From Planctomycetota bacterium (GTDB lineage: Bacteria; Planctomycetota; PLA2; JAEUHO01), in NCBI GenBank assembly GCA_028281445.1, contig JANQJW010000001.1, positions 1 to 63,954 of the forward strand: a stretch of 63,954 nt of DNA, given 5' to 3'. A program made the translations under genes and the position numbers. The notes below the pieces were generated by a model. The model was not told the origin of the DNA, did not search any database, and saw nothing but the letters and a program-made list of their open reading frames with translations. Below, piece after piece: positions 9,006 to 17,019 of this stretch. Position 1 is the stretch's first letter; each line of letters begins with the position of its first letter.

Positions 9006-9926
9006 ATGGACGTGCCTTCTCCCCGGTCGCCTGCCGTCCCCGTCCGGGATCTCGCTCCCGCATCGCGTCGGTTGCTGCGACGAGGCTTCGAAGAAGGCCA
9101 GAATCGGCACGGGGAGCTGGACCTGTCGTTTGACACGTACGCACACGACGTGCTCGCGATGATCCGTACGGCACGAAGCGCCCTGGGGCTCCCGGTCACA
9201 CCCAGCCGCATCGAAGCCGCGCTGCCCAAACGCGCGCTATCCGACCTCTACCTGGCACGAGCATGCGAGGCAGGTAGCGAGCGGGCATGGGAGGTACTCG
9301 TCGCCACGTACGAGAGCCGTCTCATCGCGCTCGCCGCGCGCGAGGGCGGCCGGCGCGCCGGACCGGAGCAGGCGGTGAGCGCGCTGTTCGCAGAGCTCGC
9401 CCTGCCGGCGGCGCGCGGCGGCGCTCGGACGCACATCGGCACGTTCGCGGGCATGGGCGCACTGGGTGCATGGCTTGCGACGAACCTGGTACGTCGGGTG
9501 TGGAACGCGGAGCGCACGCGACAACGGCAGCGCGGCACGGCCACGGCCGACACGACCAGCCTCGAAGAGCCCGTCTGGGCGGGTGAGGTCGCACGCGATG
9601 CGGCCGACCAGCTGCGAACTGCCCTGGACGCGGGATGGCGCACTCTCACAAAGGAAGAACGCCTGTGCTTCCTTCTCAAGCACCGGCACGGCATGAAGCA
9701 GCGCCGCGTGGCCGCCCTTCTCGGCACGGCGGAGTACCAGGTGAGCCGGCACATAAGGCGCGCAACGTTGAAGATCCGTGGGGCGATCGATCATGGCGTA
9801 TCCCCCCCGGACGAAGGGGAGCACACCGCGTGGGATCACATCAAGGCGACACTCGCCGAGAAACTGGCAACTTTCGAGGCCCTCGAGACACCCTCCCCTG
9901 AAAGCCGCAGGAAGACCGATGACTGA
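9006..9926 (+). CDS. ECF-like sigma-70 family RNA polymerase sigma factor
   Basis: 306 residues. After a 75-residue N-terminal extension, residues about 80-190 resemble sigma region 2 (SERAWEVLVATYESRLIALA, then GALGAWLATNLVRRVWNAER). Residues about 205-262 resemble region 4, with LTKEERLCFLLKHRHGMKQ followed by the helix-turn-helix RRVAALLGTAEYQVSRHIRR. Such factors direct RNA polymerase to a small regulon and are usually held by an anti-sigma factor encoded next door. The next gene overlaps this one by 8 nt and encodes a membrane protein, fitting that rule. A C-terminal tail of about 40 residues follows region 4. The start is ATG 9006, with a TANNNT hexamer rather than an SD upstream. Confidence 0.85.
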   Translation: MDVPSPRSPAVPVRDLAPASRRLLRRGFEEGQNRHGELDLSFDTYAHDVLAMIRTARSALGLPVTPSRIEAALPKRALSDLYLARACEAGSERAWEVLVATYESRLIALAAREGGRRAGPEQAVSALFAELALPAARGGARTHIGTFAGMGALGAWLATNLVRRVWNAERTRQRQRGTATADTTSLEEPVWAGEVARDAADQLRTALDAGWRTLTKEERLCFLLKHRHGMKQRRVAALLGTAEYQVSRHIRRATLKIRGAIDHGVSPPDEGEHTAWDHIKATLAEKLATFEALETPSPESRRKTDD

Positions 9927-10833
9927 CGAACAGCTGGTCCAAGCCCTGACGCGACACCTGGAGGCCGGAGCCGAGATCCCGGACCTGGGTGCGCCGTACG
10001 ACGACCTCGTCGCGGGCCTGATCTCCGGCGCGCTGCTCGACGATGAGCGGGCCGCCGCGGTGCGCATGCTGCAAGAGCACCCCGCCTACGTCACGCTCCT
10101 TGCTCGAACCGCAGCGAGCGAGCCGGGAGCCGCGTCCGAGGTGCCGGCAGGCCGCGTCGTCCGGTTGCGTCCGCTCGTCGCCGCGGCTGCCGTGATCGCT
10201 GTGGGCATCGGCGCCGCCATCTACCTCGACCGGACCGATCCGCCTCCCGCGCGCGGCGACACGCTTGTCTCTGCGGTGCGAGAGCTGCGGACGCGACGAC
10301 CCGGGCTCTTCGAGGGCTTCGAACCACTGAAGCGAGAAGAGCGAGCCGAACGCGTCGAGGATGTCCGCCGCGGAGGTCTCACCCTGGTCGAACCCCGTTC
10401 GGCAATCCTCGACGCGCGCCCGACGTTCCGGTGGCATCCGCTCGAAGGAACGACAACCGCGACCCTCACCGTGATCAACGAAGACGCAAGGACGCTGTGG
10501 AAGACGGCGGTCACGGGCGCCGAAGCCACGTGGCCGCGCGAGAGCGGGCCGCTTCCGGCCGGGCAGTACGTGTGGAAGCTGGTCGTGGATACGGCCGGCC
10601 GACGGCTGACGAGCACCATCGCGTTCGAGCGCATCGGCGAAGCGGCGGCGTCCAGGTATCGCGCGGGGCTCGAAGCGATCGGTGCATCGGATGCGCGTTC
10701 CGTCTTGTTGCAAGCGCACTGGGCCATCCGCAACGGACTGCTGCTCGAAGCGCGTACGCTGCTCGACGCCGCGGGCGATACCGAGCCCGCGCGCGAGACG
10801 CGCGCCTGGCTTGCGTCACGCCTCGGGGACTAG
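9919..10833 (+). CDS. Single-pass membrane protein, probable anti-sigma factor of the CHAT cassette
   Basis: 304 residues, ATG 9919, overlapping the sigma gene by 8 nt. Residues 1-80 are cytoplasmic and helical. The stretch DDLVAGLISGALLDDERAAA followed by HPAYVTLLAR has the spacing of the zinc-type anti-sigma domain (LDGEL..EE...HL..CPAC..LL) but lacks its cysteines. A transmembrane helix spans about 85-103 (PLVAAAAVIAVGIGAAIYL). Residues 120-240 form a beta-rich, FnIII-like extracytoplasmic part (FRWHPLEGTTTATLTVINED), and the last 60 residues are helical and TPR-like. Overlap with the sigma gene and this topology support an anti-sigma role, with the exterior domain accessible to the exported CHAT protease. 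Both points are inference. It converges on the next gene with a shared CTAG. Confidence 0.6.
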   Translation: MTDEQLVQALTRHLEAGAEIPDLGAPYDDLVAGLISGALLDDERAAAVRMLQEHPAYVTLLARTAASEPGAASEVPAGRVVRLRPLVAAAAVIAVGIGAAIYLDRTDPPPARGDTLVSAVRELRTRRPGLFEGFEPLKREERAERVEDVRRGGLTLVEPRSAILDARPTFRWHPLEGTTTATLTVINEDARTLWKTAVTGAEATWPRESGPLPAGQYVWKLVVDTAGRRLTSTIAFERIGEAAASRYRAGLEAIGASDARSVLLQAHWAIRNGLLLEARTLLDAAGDTEPARETRAWLASRLGD

Positions 10834-12833
10834 CGGGCTACGGAGACCCGCTCGCCGGTCGCTACGTCGACCGCGATCAACTGCCCCGTCCAGTCCGGAA
10901 CGAAGACGACACCCGTATCGGGTGCACCATCCAACCGGTACATGCCCGTAATGAGGGGGCCGGATCCGACTGTCGTGCTGGCGGCCTCCTGGGTGGCGCC
11001 GGTCACCGGGTCGACCCGGAAGACCGTGCCGTCGCCTTCGCCGCAGACGTAGAGCATGCCGTCGCGGGCCTGGAACGTCGCGTCGTTGATGTCAACGCCG
11101 AACTGGCCGGCCAGGTCCGAGAGCACCCCCCCATAGATCCCTGAGAATCCGTCGATCTCGAGCACGCCGTCGACCCCGTTGTCAGCGATGAACACCACGC
11201 CCGTCGTAGCGTCAGCCGCCACCCCGTAGGGCTCTCCGAACTCGCTGCCGTTGAAGACACCGATGTCGGTGATGATCGCGCGATCCCCCGTGGCAATGTC
11301 CACCGAGAACACACCGAGCGAGGAATCGTTCACGGTCAGGGTTCCCGGGGCCGGTCCGTACGCGAGGTCGTCGAGACCAGTGAAGGCCGGGCCGCTCCCG
11401 CGGACGGCATCGCTCACGACGCTCTGCACGCCGCTGCCCGTGTGCAGCGCCCAGAGCTCGTCACCGTCGATGAAGTAGACGAACGTGCCGGCCGGGTCGG
11501 CCGTGATCCGATCGGCATCCGTCCCGGCGATCTCCGTGCGAACCCCGGTTGCGGGATCGAGTGCCGTAATCGGCCCGCCGCCGTCCTCGAGCAGGTACAC
11601 GGTACCGGTCGCAGGATCGACAGTTACGTCCCCTGAGCTTGGAAGCGGGCCCGTGCCGACGCTCAAGTCCCCGACTCGACTCCGGTCTCCCGTTGTGAGA
11701 TCGATGTGGAACAGACCCTGGTTGCGGGTCAGCAGGTACGCGTCGTTGCCTGAGGTGACCAGGGCCACCGCCCCCGTGAACTCGGGCCCGGCCCCGGTGC
11801 CGTTGCCAGAGATGGTGATGCGATCTCCCGTCGCCCCGTCTACGCCGAGCACGGCGTTGTTGACGGCGACGAGGAACCGCTGGACCGACGGGAGGCACAA
11901 GATCGCCTCGGCGTTGTTCAGCGAGGGGCCACTGCCGACGGACGACGTACTGCTGAGGATGTTCCGAACACCGGTGACGAGGTTCGCCTGCTCGATCACG
12001 TCGTCCCATGCGATGAACGCGTTGTCGCCCTCGAGGCACAGGCCGCCCGCCCAGACCACGGGGTCGTTCTCGGCGACGAGCACGCTTCGAACGCCCGTTG
12101 TGAGGTTCATCTCGATGATATCTCCGCTGGACTTGGCGATGATCGCGCGGTTCTGCAGCAGATCGAGGCCCAGTGCGTCCCCGATCTGGAACGAGTCGCC
12201 AGAGCCCTGGAGCTCGGCACGGACACCCGTGGCCAGATCGATGCTGAAGAGCTTGTTCGTCGTGACTGCCCAGATGCGTCCCGCGGCGTCGAGCGCGATG
12301 TCGTTGACGGCCGGGAGGTCCGGGCCGCTGCCGACGGTGCCGTTCGAGATGACCGTCCGCGTGCCGCTTGGCAGCGCGACCTCAACAAGACCGGAGTCGT
12401 TGTCATACACGAGCAGGTTGCCGTCGGCCTTCCGGACAAGCGCGGCGCCATTCGTGAACAGCGCGCCCGTCTTCTTGATCGTGGCGGCCGCAGCCTGGTT
12501 GTTGGCGGCGCCATCGGCGCCCAGCGTGGAGACAGAGACAGGGTTCGCCCCGTCCTGGACGGGAACTGTCGCCTGCCAGGTCGAGAAGCCGTCCGTGGTC
12601 TGGGCGAGGACGCCGTTCACGCGCACCTCGGCGATGGCTTCGGCAGACGCGGCTGTGCCCCGCAGGATGACGGCCGGCTCGGTGGTGAGGGACTCGAACG
12701 TCGGCGGGAACGTGATGGCCGCCGTCGGCGCCGGCCCGGGCGTGCCCGGCGCGACGGCCGCGGAGCCGTTGCCGCACGCGGCCAGACAAGACAACAGGAC
12801 GGACACGACGAGGGCGGGGACGAGACGCGGCAT
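10830..12833 (-). CDS. Lipoprotein with repeated beta-propeller-like units
   Basis: 667 residues, with an SPase II signal (MPRLVPALVVSVLLSCLAAC, lipobox LAAC), so it is lipid-anchored. A Pro/Ala/Thr-rich linker and an Ig-like domain (about 40-125) come first. At least nine blades of about 45-55 residues follow. Each carries a motif close to TGxRxxIS, often followed by GSGP and then a short D/A-rich strand; examples are SGTRTVISNGTVGSGP, TGVRNILSSTSSVGSGP and SGVQSVVSDAVRGSGP. The blades resemble the six-bladed NHL/SMP-30 type read as a long solenoid. Function is unknown; ligand or surface binding is likely. A good SD (GGAG) precedes the ATG. It is the last gene of the 16886-10830 minus-strand set and its stop shares CTAG with the convergent anti-sigma-like gene. 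Confidence 0.7.
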   Translation of the reverse strand: MPRLVPALVVSVLLSCLAACGNGSAAVAPGTPGPAPTAAITFPPTFESLTTEPAVILRGTAASAEAIAEVRVNGVLAQTTDGFSTWQATVPVQDGANPVSVSTLGADGAANNQAAAATIKKTGALFTNGAALVRKADGNLLVYDNDSGLVEVALPSGTRTVISNGTVGSGPDLPAVNDIALDAAGRIWAVTTNKLFSIDLATGVRAELQGSGDSFQIGDALGLDLLQNRAIIAKSSGDIIEMNLTTGVRSVLVAENDPVVWAGGLCLEGDNAFIAWDDVIEQANLVTGVRNILSSTSSVGSGPSLNNAEAILCLPSVQRFLVAVNNAVLGVDGATGDRITISGNGTGAGPEFTGAVALVTSGNDAYLLTRNQGLFHIDLTTGDRSRVGDLSVGTGPLPSSGDVTVDPATGTVYLLEDGGGPITALDPATGVRTEIAGTDADRITADPAGTFVYFIDGDELWALHTGSGVQSVVSDAVRGSGPAFTGLDDLAYGPAPGTLTVNDSSLGVFSVDIATGDRAIITDIGVFNGSEFGEPYGVAADATTGVVFIADNGVDGVLEIDGFSGIYGGVLSDLAGQFGVDINDATFQARDGMLYVCGEGDGTVFRVDPVTGATQEAASTTVGSGPLITGMYRLDGAPDTGVVFVPDWTGQLIAVDVATGERVSVAR

Positions 12834-12868
12834 GGGTCACTCCAGAGAGGGGGATCTGGAGCGGGGTG

Positions 12869-13498
12869 CTACGGCCCGCGGGAACTTGCAGGAATTCTCC
12901 AGCGGCGCCGCATCCGGCACAGGAACTCGTCCGACCGGCCCGGGGCGGACTCCACGACGGGCTCGAGCGACTCCGTCGTGTAGAGCGGGTCGAAAGCCGC
13001 ACGCGTGATCTCGGGCGTGATGTCGTACGGCGGTCCGCCCTCGTAGCCGTGGTTCCAGAGCAGCGCGATCATGCGCCCGTCGGGCTTCAGCCAGCGCGCG
13101 GTGAGCGCAGCGTAGGCGTCACGCTGCTCGGGCGGCAACGCACAGAAGCACGTGTGCTCCCAAACCACGTCGTAGGCGCCTTCGTAGGACGTGCCGAGCT
13201 CGAACATATCGGCTTCGAGGATCTCGATATCCGCCGCAGACGCGCGCGCCAGGCGTCGTGCATCGACAACGGCACTCGCCGCGATGTCCACCATCGTCAC
13301 CGTGTGTCCCGCCTCGGCCCAGCGCACCGCGTCGTGGCCGCGGCCCGCCCCCGGAACCATCACGCGCAGCGGCTCGGCCTCCGCGGCAACGACGTCATGC
13401 AGGATCGGAGGCGGTTCACCGAGGTCCCACGGCGTGTTGCCTTCGAGGTAGCGGCCTTCCCAGCCCTCGCGCGTCTTCGGAAAGCCGTCTCGCTTCAT
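12869..13498 (-). CDS. TPMT-family SAM-dependent methyltransferase
   Basis: 209 residues. The N-terminus GWEGRYLEGNTPWDLGEPPP is the classic opening of the thiopurine S-methyltransferase (TPMT) family. Motif I is VMVPGAGRGHDAV, followed by VTMVDIAASAV and DVVWEHTCFCALPP, where the ExxxxCAL pattern matches bacterial TPMT-like enzymes. These methylate thiols, selenium/tellurium compounds or halides; the substrate cannot be told here. The ATG at 13498 overlaps the stop of the upstream toroid gene (ATGA, 13495-13498), so it is translationally coupled. The longer reading frame beginning upstream lies inside that gene and is spurious. Confidence 0.88.
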   Translation of the reverse strand: MKRDGFPKTREGWEGRYLEGNTPWDLGEPPPILHDVVAAEAEPLRVMVPGAGRGHDAVRWAEAGHTVTMVDIAASAVVDARRLARASAADIEILEADMFELGTSYEGAYDVVWEHTCFCALPPEQRDAYAALTARWLKPDGRMIALLWNHGYEGGPPYDITPEITRAAFDPLYTTESLEPVVESAPGRSDEFLCRMRRRWRIPASSRGP

Positions 13499-15024
13499 CG
13501 AGAGCGAGGATAGCGGTAGGGCGTCTGGAGCATGAGCGTGCACAGACCGGTGATGAAGACCCGGCCGGCGCTGTTGGAGTACGTGCCGAGAGGGTCCCAC
13601 GACCCGGCGGCCGCGCCGTCCTTGCGCTGGCCCTTGAGCAGCGCCTTCTTCAGGCCGCCGAACCACTTGCTCCACGACGCGCCGCCGTGTTCGTAGAGCG
13701 CCATTGTCGTGTAGTACCAGCGGTACGGGTAGAGGTTGCCGATCTGGGCCTTCACGACGCGCCCGTCCTTGGCTTTGACCTCCTTGAACTTGATCGACCA
13801 GACCGGCTTGCGATCGTTGATCGTCGCCACGGACTTGCCCAGGTGCGGCGTGATGCGGAGCATGCCCAGCAGCGCGCGCACACTCAAGCCGCTCGCCGCG
13901 TTCGCACGCGTCGGCGTGTAGCGCTTCTTCTCCGCGCCGTCGTGGTATTCGCTGCGTCCGGTCTTGGGATCGATGCGGGCGTTGAGGAAGCCCTTGAGGC
14001 GATTGACGCGGTCGCTCGGCAGCGGAATGCCCGCCTGCATCGCGAGGCCCAAGGCCGACCCGGCAACGGCGGTGGTCGGCGCATCGCCGATCCGCATGTA
14101 GTAGCTCCAACCGCCGTCGTCGAGCTGTGTCGAGAGGATCCGTCGCGTGGCCTCGTGTAGGTCCTCCAGGAGCTTGGGGTCCCTGGTGACCATCACTGCG
14201 TCGGCGACGGCCTGCGCGCAGAACCCGTAGTTCCACATGCCGTACGACCCGGCGAGCCCGCCGCTGAGCTGGCGCGCGCACCAGTCGAGCGCACGCTTCA
14301 CGTTGTCCCGGTACGGACCGGACACCGGCGTGCTGCCCGAAGCCAGCCAGGCCATCAGCGCGACCGACGTGGTGACGCCGTCAAACGGACACGGCACGGG
14401 ACCGCCGTGGTGGCCGCCCCCCTTGCCGTCGGTCTTGTCGCCCTCCGGATCGTGCTTCGGGAACCCGTCGGCATCGAGCTTGCCGTCGGAGTCCTGGTGA
14501 ACCGCAAGCCACTTCAACGCAGCGGAGACCGCGGCCTCCGTCGCCGCCGTGCCCCCGCCCTTGGCGCGTGCCTGGCGCTTGCGCGTCCCCCACCGTGGCA
14601 ACGGCTGCGTCCACGTGCGCTTGCGCGCCACGACGCTCGTGGCCTCCAGTGCCCCCAGGATGCGTAGAGCGCGCGGGTCGGCTTCCGCCGGATCCGCGAT
14701 CGAGGCGTTCGCCAGACGGACCGCCGCCTCGTCCTGAAAGTGCCGCCAGGCATACATCGCAAGGTCTGCAAGCCCGTCGGCGTCATCCTTGGCAAGCTTC
14801 GCCTCGCGCTCTGCGATCACGACGGCAGGCGCGACGCCCTCGATCCGTTCCTGGATCCACGCTTCGCGCAGCCTTTTTAGGCCGTCCGCCGTCTTTACGT
14901 GGACGCGTCCCTTCTTCGTCTCGATGACCTCGCCGAAGACAATCTCCCCGTCGACCATGCGGAACTCGTCGGCCGCCGCCGGGGCAGCCATGAGCAGGAC
15001 GGCGACCAGCACGGGGCGGATCAC
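13495..15024 (-). CDS. Secreted prenyltransferase/squalene-cyclase-like repeat protein
   Basis: 509 residues from a GTG at 15024. A short signal peptide (VIRPVLVAVLLMAAPAAA) is followed by a small beta module (DEFRMVDGEIVFGEVIETKK). A similar module opens the protein at 19702-21774. From about residue 165 the alpha/alpha-toroid repeats appear: AALKWLAVHQDSDGKLD, RALDWCARQL, LDDGGWSYYMRIG, GLKKALLKGQRKDGAAAGSW. No cyclase DxDD acid motif is visible, so it may bind rather than cyclise. The GTG overlaps the stop of the fusion protease gene (GTGA, 15021-15024), and its own stop overlaps the TPMT gene. The three genes are therefore coupled in series. Compared with 3525-4979, its toroid lies at the C-terminus. 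Confidence 0.75.
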   Translation of the reverse strand: MIRPVLVAVLLMAAPAAADEFRMVDGEIVFGEVIETKKGRVHVKTADGLKRLREAWIQERIEGVAPAVVIAEREAKLAKDDADGLADLAMYAWRHFQDEAAVRLANASIADPAEADPRALRILGALEATSVVARKRTWTQPLPRWGTRKRQARAKGGGTAATEAAVSAALKWLAVHQDSDGKLDADGFPKHDPEGDKTDGKGGGHHGGPVPCPFDGVTTSVALMAWLASGSTPVSGPYRDNVKRALDWCARQLSGGLAGSYGMWNYGFCAQAVADAVMVTRDPKLLEDLHEATRRILSTQLDDGGWSYYMRIGDAPTTAVAGSALGLAMQAGIPLPSDRVNRLKGFLNARIDPKTGRSEYHDGAEKKRYTPTRANAASGLSVRALLGMLRITPHLGKSVATINDRKPVWSIKFKEVKAKDGRVVKAQIGNLYPYRWYYTTMALYEHGGASWSKWFGGLKKALLKGQRKDGAAAGSWDPLGTYSNSAGRVFITGLCTLMLQTPYRYPRSR

Positions 15025-16886
15025 TTGGGCACCGCTTCGATTCCAAGCGTCGTCGTCACGTTGCGCTGGTGGCGCGGAATCCAGACCGCGTCCTCCCACG
15101 ACGCGCCTGCACCGGCAACGACGTTCATGATCGAGGTCGGGTGCTCGGTGTCGTGGCCGCAGCCGCAGAGGTGGCCGTATTCGTGCGAGAGCGTCAAGCC
15201 GATCGCGCTCGCGAAGCCGTCCATCAAGCAGCGGATCTTGTCCGCGCGAAAGTTGGCGGAACGGTCCTCGCCCCAGCGGTAGGTCCCGTCGAGGAGGTGG
15301 CGGTCCTTGGCGGAGATCGGCGGGTCGAGCTTGCGGGCTGCGTACATGGTCCTCTTCAAGAACGTCGAGTAGACGGCCACCCACGTGCCGAAAGCCTGGC
15401 CGCCCGCCGCTTCGTGATCGCCTGCAATGCGCGCGAGCCAGATCGCACCACGCTTCACGTCGTCGCCGGGCGGCGCCGTGGTGAACGCCATGCCCCACGA
15501 CCAACCGGGAATCGGCGAGCCGTCTGCCTCGCGGCGGAACAGGCGGTTGGCGATGCGGATCGCCCGGTTCATTACCTCTTCGAGGACGATCTTGTCGAGG
15601 TCGGACTCCTTGCCCTTCGTGATGAGTCCGCACTCGTACAGATCCTGCTCGATCGTGCGCTTCTCACCCTCGCCGTAGGTCAGGAACCCGAGCTTGCCCT
15701 TCGTGTTGTAGGTCGCCGTCTTGGGACGTCCGAACCCAATCGGCGGACCGCAGCCTTCTGTGGGCAACAGGCCGCGCGGCCACATCTCGTAGGCGCCGTC
15801 CTTCACGCGCCAGAACGTCATGGGCAGCATGCGGATGGCGCCGTGGTGCTCGAACGAGATCGTGCCCAGCGTGCCGGGCGCCGGGATCTCGGGTTCGAGC
15901 GCGGCCCAGACCTTCTTGAGCTTGGTCGCGGCGGCCTTGACCATCGCACCGAGCAGGCGCCGGACGCCCTCGTAGGCCCGCACCGTGACCACGTCCAGGG
16001 GCTGGTCCGCGCGTTCGAGGTCGTCGATCAACCGCTCGCCGAGCCGGCCGTGCAGCTCCGGATCGGGGCCGTCGAGGAACACGCATCCCTCCAGCGCTTC
16101 CCGCCCCAGCGCAAGCAGACTCTCGTCGCGCGCCCCGTCGGCGAAGAACAGCTTCGGCCTCCAGCCGGATGCCGCGAGCGTCTTCACGAAGCGACGCGCG
16201 TGGCTGCCGTTCATGGCGACGTAGATCCACTCGGCCTCGAAGGCCTTGAGGCCGCCGAGGGTCTCCTCGCCCGCGTCGGGCCCCCACTCCTGGACACCCG
16301 CCAACGTGATACGGCTCGAGAGGTTCCGGGCGAAGGTGGATGCGAGCGTGCGCCCGTACTCCGTCGGTTCATGGACCGCCGCGACCCGCCGGGCGGCGAG
16401 GGGAGCCGTCGCGGCATCCGCGGCGATCACCGCCTGGCCGACCGGCGTCGGGCCCAGGTGAAGCAGGTTCCCCGGGTTGCGAACGCTGTCCGGCGCCATC
16501 CCCGCGACCGTGACCCAGGGCACCCGCAGCGAGCGAGCGGCCTTCCAGTAGATCGGGTGCATGTCGTCGGGCGGCACCGCGATGACGAGCGCCGGCTTCT
16601 TCGTCCGGGCCTTGCGCAGCGTCGTCTGGAAGGCCTTCTTGTCCGTCCCGGCATCGACCGATTCGACCGTCACGCCGGCGGCCAGGGGCCCCTTCTTCCC
16701 GGCCGCGGCCGCCGCGATGCGGGCACCGTTGGCCGCCGATGCCAGTCGCTCCCCGTCGGCCAGGGAGCCCACGACGGCGATCACGAGCGGCTTCTTCGGC
16801 GCGGCGTGGAGGCCTGCCGTGGGCAGGAGCAGTCCTAGACCGAGCCCCAGAGCGAGCGTGGCTGTCTTCGCGATACCCCCCGGCAT
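15021..16886 (-). CDS. Fusion of type I periplasmic binding protein and metzincin-type metallopeptidase
   Basis: 621 residues. A signal peptide spans about 1-29 and a strong SD (GGGAGGG) lies before ATG 16886. Residues 33-380 are a periplasmic binding protein of the LivK/Peripla_BP_6 type: KKPLVIAVVGSLADG at the start, PDDMHPIYWKAARSLRVPWV and EPTEYGRTLASTFARNL typical of the two lobes. The C-terminal 200 residues form a metallopeptidase domain with HEYGHLCGCGH at 568-578, the full HExxHxxGxxH metzincin signature, and a Met-turn candidate SIMNV (M587). It is probably an exported zinc endopeptidase controlled by ligand binding to the first domain. I know no standard family with this order. It heads the coupled set 16886-10830 and is divergent from the secreted gene at 17020. 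Confidence 0.85.
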   Translation of the reverse strand: MPGGIAKTATLALGLGLGLLLPTAGLHAAPKKPLVIAVVGSLADGERLASAANGARIAAAAAGKKGPLAAGVTVESVDAGTDKKAFQTTLRKARTKKPALVIAVPPDDMHPIYWKAARSLRVPWVTVAGMAPDSVRNPGNLLHLGPTPVGQAVIAADAATAPLAARRVAAVHEPTEYGRTLASTFARNLSSRITLAGVQEWGPDAGEETLGGLKAFEAEWIYVAMNGSHARRFVKTLAASGWRPKLFFADGARDESLLALGREALEGCVFLDGPDPELHGRLGERLIDDLERADQPLDVVTVRAYEGVRRLLGAMVKAAATKLKKVWAALEPEIPAPGTLGTISFEHHGAIRMLPMTFWRVKDGAYEMWPRGLLPTEGCGPPIGFGRPKTATYNTKGKLGFLTYGEGEKRTIEQDLYECGLITKGKESDLDKIVLEEVMNRAIRIANRLFRREADGSPIPGWSWGMAFTTAPPGDDVKRGAIWLARIAGDHEAAGGQAFGTWVAVYSTFLKRTMYAARKLDPPISAKDRHLLDGTYRWGEDRSANFRADKIRCLMDGFASAIGLTLSHEYGHLCGCGHDTEHPTSIMNVVAGAGASWEDAVWIPRHQRNVTTTLGIEAVPK

Positions 16887-17019
16887 GAAGCAACCCTCCC
16901 GCGGCGGCGGGGCCCCGTCAAGCGCTCCCGCCTCACCGGGACCGGGGTTAGGATTCCGCCCGGAGTGGAGCGCGTAGGACCGAATGCCTCGGACCTGCGC
17001 CCCGTACGTGGAGGAGTCA

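Noticed and set aside
5896..10833. Type III-E CRISPR locus
   Set aside because: Only the CHAT/sigma logic is similar. No cas7-11-like gene, no repeats and no spacers are seen anywhere in the window.
16984..17019. Earlier start at 16984 for the secreted CARDB-like protein
   Set aside because: ATG 17020 has a perfect GGAGG SD and begins the signal peptide; the earlier ATG has neither.
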